Below, in pieces: positions 54,249 to 62,732 of a stretch of DNA of 64,000 bases. The translations under genes and the position numbers were made by a program. The stretch comes from an uncultured Clostridia bacterium. Lineage in GTDB: Bacteria; Bacillota; Clostridia; TANB77; CAG-508. The notes beneath the pieces were generated by a model, which ran no database searches, was not told the DNA's origin, and saw only the letters and a list, made by a program, of their open reading frames with translations. Numbering within the stretch: position 1 is the stretch's first letter; the number at the start of each line of letters is the position of its first letter. The DNA is taken from positions 33,046 to 97,045 of the forward strand of contig CAKOWY010000006.1 of the NCBI GenBank assembly GCA_934129895.1, given 5' to 3'.

Positions 54249-54860
54249 ATGATAGATAAAATATGTTCTTACCTGACAGATAAAATTAGAAAAGAAATGC
54301 CTGAAGTTAATGATGAACGAGCAGAAGTAATAATGTATGGTTTGCAAAACTTAATAGGAGAATTACCAAAAGGAATATTAATATTATTGATATCATATTT
54401 TTTGGGAATTATAAAACTAACAGTGTTAGCAATATTAATAATAGCTCCATATAGAGGTATGTCAGGTGGTGTACACTTAAAAACACATATTGGCTGTATT
54501 ATAACATCATTTATTTTATATAATGGTCCAGCACTTTTCGGAAAATACATAGTTTTAGATGGATATGCAAAAATAATTATTGCTTTAATAATATGGAGCT
54601 TTTGTATGATAATGTTAAAGCTATATGCTCCAGCTGATACGGAAAATGTCCCAATTTTAAGAGAAAAAGAAAGAAAACAAAAACAAATATTATCTTTTAT
54701 TATCTTAAGTATAGAGTTTATAATAGCTATATTTATAGATAATCCAACAATATCTGGAATAATAATATTTGGTGATTTTATTCAAACACTTACAATAACA
54801 AGAGTAGCATATAATATTACGAAAAATAGATATGGACATGAAGTATATGCTAATAATTAA
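54249..54860 (+). CDS. agrB: AgrB-like peptide-processing endopeptidase
   Basis: 203 residues from ATG 54249 behind AAAAGGGGAAATATAT (the upstream in-frame ATG 54168 has no RBS). Catalytic His76 and Cys83 lie in GGVHLKTHIGC, matching the H-x6-C of staphylococcal AgrB. About five to six helices (ILILLISYFLG, LTVLAILIIAPY, IIIALIIWSFCMIML, ILSFIILSIEFIIAIFI, IIIFGDFIQTLTI). It removes the C-terminal part of AgrD and forms the thiolactone. Confidence 0.9.
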   Translation: MIDKICSYLTDKIRKEMPEVNDERAEVIMYGLQNLIGELPKGILILLISYFLGIIKLTVLAILIIAPYRGMSGGVHLKTHIGCIITSFILYNGPALFGKYIVLDGYAKIIIALIIWSFCMIMLKLYAPADTENVPILREKERKQKQILSFIILSIEFIIAIFIDNPTISGIIIFGDFIQTLTITRVAYNITKNRYGHEVYANN

Positions 54861-54932
54861 TAGATAATGAAAGAATATACACCGGTAATATTCTTGAATT
54901 ATAAATTTAAACAAAAGAAGGGGGAATTTATC

Positions 54933-55052
54933 ATGATAAGATTTCTAGCAAAAGTGGCTGAAAAATATGCCAAATCTACAAACACAGCATGTGCTATGTT
55001 CTGGTGGATGCATCAACCAAAAATGCCAGCATCATTGATCAAGAAAGATTAA
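54933..55052 (+). CDS. agrD: AgrD-like autoinducing peptide precursor
   Basis: 39 residues from ATG 54933, 8 nt after AAGGGGGAA (the longer frame from 54867 is not supported). Layout: amphipathic leader MIRFLAKVAEKYAKST (1-16), core NTACAMFWWM with the ring Cys at 20, then the clostridial-type C-terminal recognition tail HQPKMPASLIKKD (27-39). Thr18-Ala-Cys20 and the HQPxxP tail resemble Clostridium perfringens AgrD. Six residues (AMFWWM) separate Cys from HQP, where relatives typically have four. Directly follows agrB. Confidence 0.88.
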   Translation: MIRFLAKVAEKYAKSTNTACAMFWWMHQPKMPASLIKKD

Positions 55053-55093
55053 TTTCCTAAAGGTGTTTTTCTTAAACATTATAAATTCAATTC

Positions 55094-55121
55094 AAAATGA
55101 GCTTTTATCAAAGCTCATTTT
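55094..55121 (+). terminator. Terminator after agrD
   Basis: AAAATGAGCTTT / AAAGCTCATTTT, perfect 12 bp, loop TATC. Confidence 0.85.
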
Positions 55122-55134
55122 ATTCGCAAAAAAA

Positions 55135-55163
55135 ATCTCATTTATAATATATATAAATGAGAT
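55135..55163 (-). terminator. Terminator after agrC
   Basis: ATCTCATTTAT / ATAAATGAGAT stem (55135-55145 with 55153-55163); on the minus strand it runs into T8. Confidence 0.88.
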
Positions 55164-55171
55164 CTAATAAA

Positions 55172-56536
55172 TTAATTCATATCATAGACTGTTAATTCTT
55201 GTTTGAAAAATTTATCATTTTTGGATGTGAATAAGTCTAAGTTTTTACTACTTTTTATATATTTTCTTACTTCCCATAGACCTATTCCTGAATGATTTTG
55301 TTTTCCAGAATATCCTTTTTTAAAGATATCTTCAATATTTACATTTTTATTTGTATAAGTATTTTCAATAAGGATAATTGCTCTTTTATTTTTCTCTTCA
55401 CGTTTAAAAGAAACTTTTATAATTTTTTCTTTGCATTTTTCGGCTTCTTCAATAGCATTATCTAAAAGAACACCAAGAATTCTAGAAAATTTATATTGGT
55501 TAATTTTTAGTGTACTTAAATCTAGAAGAAAATATAAATCAAATTTTATTCCAGCATTTATAGCTTTAAAATATTTATTGTTTAGCAAACTATATATTCC
55601 TGGATTATTTATAATCCTAGGATTTAGTATTGAAAGATTATTTGTTATCCTGCAATCTTCTTTTACTTCGTTAATATATTCTTTTAATTTAGTAATGTTA
55701 TTTGTTTCAATATATCCATCAATCGAAGAAATTATATTTTTAAAATCATGATTAAATCCTTTTACTTCATCATATAAGATTTCTAATGATTTATTATATT
55801 CTTTTTCAGTTTGTAAATTTTGTTTGGTATTTTCAAGAGACATAATTCTTGAAAATGTATATACACTTAAAATTAATAATAAAAGCATTAAGAAAAAATT
55901 AAAAATGCTTATTATAATAGGAACGACATCCATATAAAATGCTGTAATTAATAATTGAACAAATAAACCTAATAATGTAGCAAAGATGTATGTATAAATA
56001 ATAGCTTTTGTTTTTTTATCAAGCACATCAAAAAAGTCAAATGAAATTTTAATTTTTACTAATTTTTTTATTATGATATAGATAACGCATATTATCATGT
56101 AAAATATAATTAAATATCCAATTCTATATAAAGGGGTGTTTAATGCAACATAATTATCTATATTCAAAATAAGTTGATAAGGCTTTAAAATAAGCATATT
56201 AGTTAAAGCAATTATAAATAAAGCAAATATTGTTGAAGCTAAACTTTTAAAGAAGTTTAATTTCAATATATAAGTTAAAAGTATCAAAAGAAACGTAGAA
56301 TTGATTATATAATTGAAAGGTTCTGGTATAAATCGTAAAGTTATAACTCCAACAATTGCTACACATGCTGTATATAAAATATTTTTCTTTTTTTTCAAAT
56401 GAACTCCTAAAAACATGAGTATCATATTATAAACGATAGCTGACTCAATAAAACACGCAGGAATCAAAATTAAGTTTGTTAGAACTTCATTTTGGGTTAA
56501 AAGTATACTATAAAGGTTATTAAGAAACGGTATCAT
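55172..56536 (-). CDS. agrC: AgrC-like sensor histidine kinase
   Basis: 454 residues from ATG 56536, which is 6 nt after a near-perfect GGAGGTGA; the TTG at 56542 overlaps that RBS. Six to seven N-terminal helices (~1-230) form the sensor. Then a HPK10-type dimerisation helix with GFNHDFKNIISSIDGYI (phospho-His near residue 263), N box LLDNAIEEAEKC, and G box KGYSGKQNHSGIGLWEVRKYI. Binds the exported peptide and phosphorylates AgrA. Overlaps agrA by 17 nt. Confidence 0.9.
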   Translation of the reverse strand: MIPFLNNLYSILLTQNEVLTNLILIPACFIESAIVYNMILMFLGVHLKKKKNILYTACVAIVGVITLRFIPEPFNYIINSTFLLILLTYILKLNFFKSLASTIFALFIIALTNMLILKPYQLILNIDNYVALNTPLYRIGYLIIFYMIICVIYIIIKKLVKIKISFDFFDVLDKKTKAIIYTYIFATLLGLFVQLLITAFYMDVVPIIISIFNFFLMLLLLILSVYTFSRIMSLENTKQNLQTEKEYNKSLEILYDEVKGFNHDFKNIISSIDGYIETNNITKLKEYINEVKEDCRITNNLSILNPRIINNPGIYSLLNNKYFKAINAGIKFDLYFLLDLSTLKINQYKFSRILGVLLDNAIEEAEKCKEKIIKVSFKREEKNKRAIILIENTYTNKNVNIEDIFKKGYSGKQNHSGIGLWEVRKYIKSSKNLDLFTSKNDKFFKQELTVYDMN

Positions 56537-57230
56537 AGTCAATCACCTCCAAAAACGAATTTTTATATTTGGGACCGATATAACAAATAGAACCGTTTTT
56601 AAAATAAACAGTGTTATCTGATAATGAAATAGTAGATATATTTTGTATATTTACAATAAATGACTTGTGACATCTAACAAAATTATCTGGGAGATGTAGC
56701 TTATTAAAAGAATTATAAGTAACAAATCTTGAGTTGTAAGTATGATAAATTAATCTAACTCCATCTTTTTCAATAAATTGAATATCGTTTATATCAATAA
56801 GAGTGTTTTTATTATCTATTTTAATAAAAGTAGTATTGGAATTTGAAACATCATCAAAAAGCCTAGTAACAGTTGATGTGATAGATTCTAAATCAATACT
56901 AGATTTAAAAATATAATCAAAAGTTTTGTATTTATATGCTTCTGCAATATATTCAAAATGACTTGTAACAAAAATTAGGTAGCAACGTTTGTTTATTTTT
57001 CTAATCTTTTCAGCAATTGTTAAGCCATTTTCAGTTTGACCAGAAAATTCTATATCTAAAAAAATAGCATGAACTTTGTTTTTTGAAGTAAAATCTAATA
57101 ATTTGTTATAATCTGTAGTTGTAAAAGCGATTTTTGCATCAAAGTCATTTTGAATAAAAACTTTTTCTAATAAAGAACAAAGTCTGTTAATTAATCTAAT
57201 ATCATCGTCACAAATTACAAAGTTTAACAT
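56520..57230 (-). CDS. agrA: AgrA-like LytTR response regulator
   Basis: 236 residues, ATG 57230 behind AGGAGGTTGA. Receiver domain with acidic pair DDD (8-10), phospho-acceptor D59 in AIFLDIEF and switch residues LIFVTSH, KSS; LytTR DNA-binding domain from ~130 (TFIKIDNKNTLIDINDIQFIEKDG, RFVTYNSFNKLHLPDNFVRCHKSFIVN). First gene of agrA-agrC, transcribed towards agrBD. Its usual target would be the agrBD promoter. Confidence 0.9.
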   Translation of the reverse strand: MLNFVICDDDIRLINRLCSLLEKVFIQNDFDAKIAFTTTDYNKLLDFTSKNKVHAIFLDIEFSGQTENGLTIAEKIRKINKRCYLIFVTSHFEYIAEAYKYKTFDYIFKSSIDLESITSTVTRLFDDVSNSNTTFIKIDNKNTLIDINDIQFIEKDGVRLIYHTYNSRFVTYNSFNKLHLPDNFVRCHKSFIVNIQNISTISLSDNTVYFKNGSICYIGPKYKNSFLEVIDYDTVS

Positions 57231-57287
57231 TCAACCTCCTAATTCATTCGATAAAAATAAAATTATTTCGACAAATCATATCCTAAT

Positions 57288-57316
57288 ACTATAAAGCAAT
57301 TTTTTAAAGTTGTCAA
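57288..57316 (-). promoter_or_regulatory. Promoter of agrA-agrC
   Basis: Minus strand TTGACA (57311-57316), 17-bp spacer, TATAGT (57288-57293). This promoter is close to consensus, so agrAC expression need not depend on an activator. Confidence 0.75.
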
Positions 57317-57486
57317 TACTCTATTTGTATAGAATGTTCCCTGTTACAACCAGTTATTGACTTTTGTAAAATTTAAATTATTATAAAAGATATTTTAAAT
57401 GGATAAAAATGTAAAAAAGTAATAATATTATATAACATACATAAAATTTATAAAGATCTAAATAAAAACAAGGAGTTATAAAATAT

Positions 57487-58290
57487 ATGTTAAAAAAGGA
57501 ATTTAAAACAAAAATATTAATGATAGCTATAATAGCTCTTTTTACTTTAAGTGTAATTTCAGCGAATAGAATGAATTTAATAGTAACAAATTCAAATAGT
57601 GGAGATAAAAAAATTTGCTGGGGAATAAAAAGAACAAATAATCATGAACAACCAGACTTTGGAAGTGAAAATAAAAAAATATTAGATGAAAATGAAGGAA
57701 TATGTATAGGAAACGATAAAGAAAAACATATTTATTTAACATTTGACTCTGGATATGAAGCTGGTTATATAGACAAAATATTAGACGTATTAAAAGAAAA
57801 TAACATAAGAGCTACTTTTTTTATAACAGCACATTATTTGAATACAGCATCAGATAAAGTTGAAAAGATGATAGAAGAAAAGCATATTATAGGAAATCAT
57901 ACATGCAATCATTACAGTTTACCAACAATAAGTAATGACGAAATTGAAAAAGAGATAATGAAATTACATCAAAGTGTATATAGCAAATTTGGATATGAAA
58001 TGAAATTTATAAGACCTCCAAAAGGTGAATTTTGTGAAAGAACATTAAAGAAAACACAATCTTTAGGATATAAAACTGTAATGTGGAGTTTTGCCTATGT
58101 AGATTGGAATGAAAAAAAGCAACCATCAAAAGAAGAAGCAATAAAGATTATAACAAATAACTTTCATTCAGGAGAAATAATGCTATTACATTCTAATTCA
58201 AAAACAAACTCAGAAGTTTTAGATACAATCATAAAAGAAGCGCAAGCACAAGGATATGAATTTAAAGGATTAGATGAATTTCAAAAATAA
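57487..58290 (+). CDS. pdaA: Sporulation polysaccharide deacetylase, PdaA-like
   Basis: 267 residues. Signal anchor ILMIAIIALFTLSVISA, then the PdaA-specific block KICWGIKRTNNHEQPDFG and NodB domain: LTFDSGYEAGY (PdaA-type TFDxGYExGY), ATFFITAHYL, IIGNHTCNHYS (metal His), RPPKGEFC, MWSFAYVDW and EIMLLHSNS. PdaA deacetylates MurNAc to form muramic lactam in spore cortex. RBS AAGGAGTTATAAAATAT. It leads the yqfC-yqfD run. Confidence 0.92.
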   Translation: MLKKEFKTKILMIAIIALFTLSVISANRMNLIVTNSNSGDKKICWGIKRTNNHEQPDFGSENKKILDENEGICIGNDKEKHIYLTFDSGYEAGYIDKILDVLKENNIRATFFITAHYLNTASDKVEKMIEEKHIIGNHTCNHYSLPTISNDEIEKEIMKLHQSVYSKFGYEMKFIRPPKGEFCERTLKKTQSLGYKTVMWSFAYVDWNEKKQPSKEEAIKIITNNFHSGEIMLLHSNSKTNSEVLDTIIKEAQAQGYEFKGLDEFQK

Positions 58291-58300
58291 GGAGATAAAA

Positions 58301-58564
58301 ATGAAAAAAAGATTAGAAAAAATTTTAGAATTTCCAGAGGAGATTTATACAAATTCTCCTAAAATTACAATAGTTGGATTTGATGAAATGATAATAGAAA
58401 ATTATAATGGAATACTTGAATATGAAGAATACTTTACAAGTATTAGTACATATATAGGGATTATTAATATAAATGGATTTAATCTAAATTTAGAGAAGAT
58501 GACAAATGATGATATAAAAATAACGGGAAAAATTGATAGTATTGATGTAGAAAGGATTAAATGA
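58301..58564 (+). CDS. yqfC: Sporulation protein YqfC
   Basis: 87 residues from ATG 58301 (RBS AAGGAGATAAAA; frame opens earlier inside pdaA). LEKILEFPEEIYTNSPKITIVGFDEMIIENYNGILEYEE and I-x-G-x-L-x-I-x-x-M-T-N-D-D-I-x-I-x-G-x-I are the YqfC/YabP-family pattern. Small sporulation protein that partners YqfD. Confidence 0.92.
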   Translation: MKKRLEKILEFPEEIYTNSPKITIVGFDEMIIENYNGILEYEEYFTSISTYIGIININGFNLNLEKMTNDDIKITGKIDSIDVERIK

Positions 58565-58570
58565 GGTAAT

Positions 58571-59752
58571 ATGTTAATTAAGATATTACTTAAATATATA
58601 TTTGGATATGTAAGAGTTTCAATAGAAGGATATTATATAGAAAGATTTATAAATATTTGTACAATAAATAAATTGCTAATATGGAATTTAAAAAGAGATA
58701 AAGGAACTAAATTGTATCTAAATATTGGAATAGAAGATTTTTATAAGGCAGTTAAAATTTCGAAGAAACTAAAATGCAAGATAAAAATAATAAGAAAAAA
58801 TGGAATACCATTTGTAATAAACAAATATAAAAAAAGAAAAGTTTTTTTGGGAACGCTAGTATTTATAATTTTATTAATTGGAATAAGTACTAATTTTATA
58901 TGGAATATAAGTATTGTTGTAGATGGAAGTGAACAATTGGAAAATATAGAAAATGATATACTAGAAGCGGGAATAAGAGTTGGAATGAAAAAAAGTGAAG
59001 TAAATATTCAAGAAACTATTAATAAGATTAGGTTTAAAAGAAATGATATTTCATGGATGGGAATTGAGATTAAAGGAACAAATGTAATAGTCAAAGTTGT
59101 AAAATCTGTGGAGGCACCAGAGGTTATAGACGAAAAAGATTATAGTAATATAATTGCAACAAAGTCAGCAACAATAACCAAAATAATTGCACAAAATGGA
59201 ACAGCAAAAGTAAAGAATGGAGATAAAGTAGAAGAAGGGCAAATTCTAATTCAAGGGGTAATGGAAGGAAAATATACAGGAAATAGATATGTACATAGTC
59301 TTGGTGAAGTTGAAGGCATAGTTGAATATACTAAAAGTGAAAAAATACCACTAAAATTTACGGAAAAAGTCAAAACAGGGAATAAAGAAACGAAAATTAG
59401 AATAAAAATAAATAATTTTCAAATAAATTTTTATAAAACTCTTTCAAAATTTAAAATTTATGATACAATAGAAAAAGAAAAGAAGTTTAAGATATTTTCA
59501 AATTTATATTTGCCCATTTCAATAACAAAAATCACAGTAGAAGAATTAGAAAATGTTCAAATGGAGTATAGTATAGAAAAAGCAACGGAAATAGGAACTG
59601 AAAAGTTAGAACAAAAATTAGAACAAGAAATTGGAAAAGAAAAAAATATATTAAATAAAGATATAAATATAATAAAAACAGAAGAGTATATAGAGGTAAA
59701 TGTAACTTATGAAGTAGTTGAAAATATAGGAATGCAGGAAAAAATTAATTAA
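58571..59752 (+). CDS. yqfD: Sporulation protein YqfD
   Basis: 393 residues, SpoIV-YqfD family: N-terminal soluble domain (VRVSIEGYYIERFINICTINKLLIWNL), a single helix VFLGTLVFIILLIGISTNFIWNI near 95-117, then the extracytoplasmic part (EAGIRVGMKKSEVNIQETIN, WMGIEIKGTNVIVKVVKSVEAP, IIAQNGTAKVKNGDKVEEGQILIQGVMEG). Mother-cell sporulation protein needed for sigma-K checkpoint or coat-related stages in Bacillus. 6 nt after yqfC. Confidence 0.93.
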   Translation: MLIKILLKYIFGYVRVSIEGYYIERFINICTINKLLIWNLKRDKGTKLYLNIGIEDFYKAVKISKKLKCKIKIIRKNGIPFVINKYKKRKVFLGTLVFIILLIGISTNFIWNISIVVDGSEQLENIENDILEAGIRVGMKKSEVNIQETINKIRFKRNDISWMGIEIKGTNVIVKVVKSVEAPEVIDEKDYSNIIATKSATITKIIAQNGTAKVKNGDKVEEGQILIQGVMEGKYTGNRYVHSLGEVEGIVEYTKSEKIPLKFTEKVKTGNKETKIRIKINNFQINFYKTLSKFKIYDTIEKEKKFKIFSNLYLPISITKITVEELENVQMEYSIEKATEIGTEKLEQKLEQEIGKEKNILNKDINIIKTEEYIEVNVTYEVVENIGMQEKIN

Positions 59753-59835
59753 CAGACAGAAGATATAAAACGAAAAATACGTACCTGCTTACCAAAACTT
59801 GGAATAATATTATTCTTGAAAGGTAAGGAAAGATT

Positions 59836-61047
59836 ATGGAAGAGAGAAGTTTAAGAGTAGTTGGAACAGATAAAACATTTTTTAATAAATTGACAAATAC
59901 ATTAACTAAAATTTTAATACCTACGCAAATAGGTTTTAACAGTATGAGAATATCAATGAAAAGAAATTTAGTTATAAAAACGTATGAAAATTTCACAAAT
60001 GAAAATGTAGAGGCAGACAAAAGAGATGAATTAGAAAAAAAATATGATGAGGCATATACTGGATATCTAGAAGCACTTGATAAATATGTACTTGATACTA
60101 TATATAAAAAAGTAAAGAATGAAACCGCAACACAATTTGAAAGTTCAGCATTATCTCAATACTACGGAATAGTACAATTAAAAGATAAAGAATACAATGA
60201 ATATAAATATAGAAAACAAAAATATTTATTAGAATTAGACAATGAAAGTGTAAAAAGTACTTCAAAAACAAAGATGATAGAAAAATATAGTAAATTTTAT
60301 ATTTCAAAACAAGATATGCTATATAAAGGAATATTAAAAACATATTCAATCAAATTGGCAGATTCTACTAATATATATGATTCTAGCAAAGATACAATAT
60401 ATACAAAAATATTTAGTACATTGGAAGATTACATAAAAAATATATTGCCACAAAAATTAACAGATTCAAAATATGCTTCAATAGTTAATGAATACGAAAA
60501 ATATGAGAGATTTTCTGTTGGAAAATTAGATCAAAGAGATAACATAGAGAAAAATATGATATTATTGGGAATTAGCAGAAATTTATTTACTCATAGTTTA
60601 CCATTAGTTGTAGCTGAACAATGTTATATGAAATTATTAAAAGATGCTAGATGTTTAGTTCAAGATACAAAAATAGCAGCAAAAAGAGAAAAAGCTTATG
60701 AGATGGTATTAACATTAATTGAAGATTATAATGTAAAATTGCTTTCAACAAAAGTTTATTGGGAAAATGCTAAAGAAAGAGATGAATTTAAAAAGTTTTA
60801 TGATAAATATAAAAAGATTGAAGCTTTAAAAGAATCAGATTATATTGAGTATATAAAACAAAAAGAAATACTATTTATAAAAGATGAATTAAAGAAAATT
60901 TCTAAAGAAAAGACAGATTATAGTAGATTAGAAAAATACTATAAGAGAAGATTAGTTGATTATGGTGTAATGAAAGAAATAAAATGTGCAAAAAGCTATG
61001 ACAAAAAGTACTTTGGAAAAACACTAAAAAAATTAGCAATTGCTTAA
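59836..61047 (+). CDS. Unknown 403-residue soluble protein in the yqfD-ybeY interval
   Basis: Starts MEERSLRVVGTDKTFFNKLTNTL after AGGTAAGGAAAGATT. Predominantly helical and Lys/Tyr/Glu-rich, with no signal peptide and no convincing membrane helix. Best-conserved-looking region is NIEKNMILLGISRNLFTHSLPLVVAEQCYMKLLKDARCLV (~235-275). No enzymatic motif seen. Its stop overlaps the following in-frame ATG. In many Firmicutes phoH and pgpH occupy this slot; neither is here. Confidence 0.65.
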   Translation: MEERSLRVVGTDKTFFNKLTNTLTKILIPTQIGFNSMRISMKRNLVIKTYENFTNENVEADKRDELEKKYDEAYTGYLEALDKYVLDTIYKKVKNETATQFESSALSQYYGIVQLKDKEYNEYKYRKQKYLLELDNESVKSTSKTKMIEKYSKFYISKQDMLYKGILKTYSIKLADSTNIYDSSKDTIYTKIFSTLEDYIKNILPQKLTDSKYASIVNEYEKYERFSVGKLDQRDNIEKNMILLGISRNLFTHSLPLVVAEQCYMKLLKDARCLVQDTKIAAKREKAYEMVLTLIEDYNVKLLSTKVYWENAKERDEFKKFYDKYKKIEALKESDYIEYIKQKEILFIKDELKKISKEKTDYSRLEKYYKRRLVDYGVMKEIKCAKSYDKKYFGKTLKKLAIA

Positions 61048-61064
61048 TGTTAAGAGAGGAAAAT

Positions 61065-61553
61065 ATGTATCAATTAGAGTATTTAGATTTAGAAGAAAAT
61101 AAATTATATGAAGAAATAATAAAAAAAGTTATAAAACAATGTTTTGCTGAAGAAAATCTTGAAAATTCAAAAATGTATATTAGTATAACTTTAACAACAC
61201 CAGAAAATATTCATGAAATAAACAAAAAATATAGGAATGTTGATAGAGAAACTGATGTATTGTCTTTTCCAATGTTTGAAAAAGATGAATTAGATGAAAA
61301 AATATCAAAGCAAAATTTTGAATATGAAGATATATTAGGTGATATAGTAATTTCAATAGCTAAAGTTGAGGAACAAGCTAAAGAATATGGACATAGTTTT
61401 GAAAGAGAATTTGCATACATGTTGGTTCACGGATTTTATCATCTTATGGGATATGATCATATCAAAGAAGAAGATAAAGCCATTATGAGACCTAAAGAGG
61501 AAAAAGTATTAGCAAAGCTTGGAATAACAAGGGAGGAAATGAATGAGAAATAA
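61065..61553 (+). CDS. ybeY: Endoribonuclease YbeY
   Basis: 162 residues from ATG 61065, after AGAGAGGAAAAT (an upstream in-frame ATG 61047 overlaps the previous stop). Zinc site HGFYHLMGYDH (H-x3-H-x5-H), plus IHEINKKYRNVDRETDVLSFPMF and GDIVISI. Processes 16S rRNA 3' end and takes part in ribosome quality control. Overlaps the DUF3048 gene by 11 nt. Confidence 0.94.
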   Translation: MYQLEYLDLEENKLYEEIIKKVIKQCFAEENLENSKMYISITLTTPENIHEINKKYRNVDRETDVLSFPMFEKDELDEKISKQNFEYEDILGDIVISIAKVEEQAKEYGHSFEREFAYMLVHGFYHLMGYDHIKEEDKAIMRPKEEKVLAKLGITREEMNEK

Positions 61554-62676
61554 AATAATATCAACATTAGTATTGATTGTTATTATTATAGCTGGTGTGG
61601 TAGGATACAAATATTATGTTTCAAGCAAAGAAGTTGCAAATAATGATAATGTGGAAACAAAAATTGATGAAAAAACAAAAGATGAGGATAATTCACTAGT
61701 TGTTACAATTCAGAAACCCAAAATCTTTACAGGCAATGATAGACCAATTGCAGTTATGATTGACAATCATAGTGGAGCATGGCCACAAGCAAATTTGAAT
61801 AAAGCATATATTGTATATGAAATAATTGTTGAAGGTGGAGAAACAAGATTAATGGCTGTTTTTAAAGGACAAGAATTAGAAAAAATTGGTCCATTAAGAA
61901 GTTCAAGACATTATTTCTTGGATTATGCACTAGAAAATGATGCAATATATGTGCATCATGGCTGGAGTCCTCAAGCACAAAATGATATAAAGGAATTAGG
62001 AGTGAATAATATAAATGGAATTCAAGAAAGCTCAAAGGATTTTTGGAGGGTTAAAGACAAAAAAGCACCACATAACTTATTTACAAGTACAGAAAGTATT
62101 TTAAAAATTGCAAAGCAAAAAGGATATTCTACAGAATCAAGTAAAAAAAGTGTTTTAAATTACATTACAAATGAAGTTCAGTTAGATAGCAAATATGGAA
62201 TAGAGAAAAATGAAAGTGTAGATTCAACAGAAGTTAGAGAAGAAATTTCTGATCAAAATTCAAATAACAAAATGGCAATAAGTGCATCTACAGTAAATAT
62301 TCCACATTCATCTTTACAAAAAGTAGAATATGTGTATAATTCAGAAACTAAAAGATATACAAGATATGCTAGAGGAAAATTACAAACTGATTATATTACA
62401 GGAGAAGAAGTAACAACAAAAAATATAATTATTACAAAATGTGATAATTATACATTACAAGATTCAGAAGAAAAAGGAAGACAAGGATTAAAAAATATAG
62501 GTACATTTGAAGGATATTATATTACTAATGGTTATGCAATACCTATAAAATGTATAAAAAATTCAAGAACAGAACAAACACAATATGTGGATTTGAATGG
62601 AAATGTTATAGAAGTAAATGATGGAAATACATTTATAAATATTTGCCCAACAGATGCCAAAATTGTAATTGAATAA
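61543..62676 (+). CDS. DUF3048 extracytoplasmic protein (YerB-like)
   Basis: 377 residues. N-terminal anchor IISTLVLIVIIIAGVVGYKYYV without a lipobox Cys, then DUF3048 N-domain: RPIAVMIDNHSGAWPQANLNKAYIVYEIIVEGGETRLMAVFKGQ, KIGPLRSSRHYFLDYALENDAIYVHHGWSPQA, and C-domain with NIIITKCDNYTLQ...GRQGLKNIGTFEGYYITNG. Function unknown; B. subtilis YerB is the relative. RBS AAGGGAGGAAATG overlaps ybeY. Confidence 0.9.
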   Translation: MRNKIISTLVLIVIIIAGVVGYKYYVSSKEVANNDNVETKIDEKTKDEDNSLVVTIQKPKIFTGNDRPIAVMIDNHSGAWPQANLNKAYIVYEIIVEGGETRLMAVFKGQELEKIGPLRSSRHYFLDYALENDAIYVHHGWSPQAQNDIKELGVNNINGIQESSKDFWRVKDKKAPHNLFTSTESILKIAKQKGYSTESSKKSVLNYITNEVQLDSKYGIEKNESVDSTEVREEISDQNSNNKMAISASTVNIPHSSLQKVEYVYNSETKRYTRYARGKLQTDYITGEEVTTKNIIITKCDNYTLQDSEEKGRQGLKNIGTFEGYYITNGYAIPIKCIKNSRTEQTQYVDLNGNVIEVNDGNTFINICPTDAKIVIE

Positions 62677-62730
62677 AAACACCTCTCTTTGGAAATAATG
62701 TAAAAAACATTATTAAAAGGGAGGTTTTTT
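62676..62730 (+). promoter_or_regulatory. Terminator/RBS-sequestering hairpin before sigG
   Basis: ACCTCTCTTT (62681-62690) pairs with AAAGGGAGGT (62716-62725), extended by AAAA/TTTT outside a bulged C; the inner helix is AATAATGT (62694-62701) / ACATTATT (62707-62714), loop A5. The 3' arm is the sigG Shine-Dalgarno (GGGAGG) and ends in T6, so it can act both as a terminator for the DUF3048 transcript and as a block to sigG translation. Confidence 0.75.
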
Positions 62731-62732
62731 AT

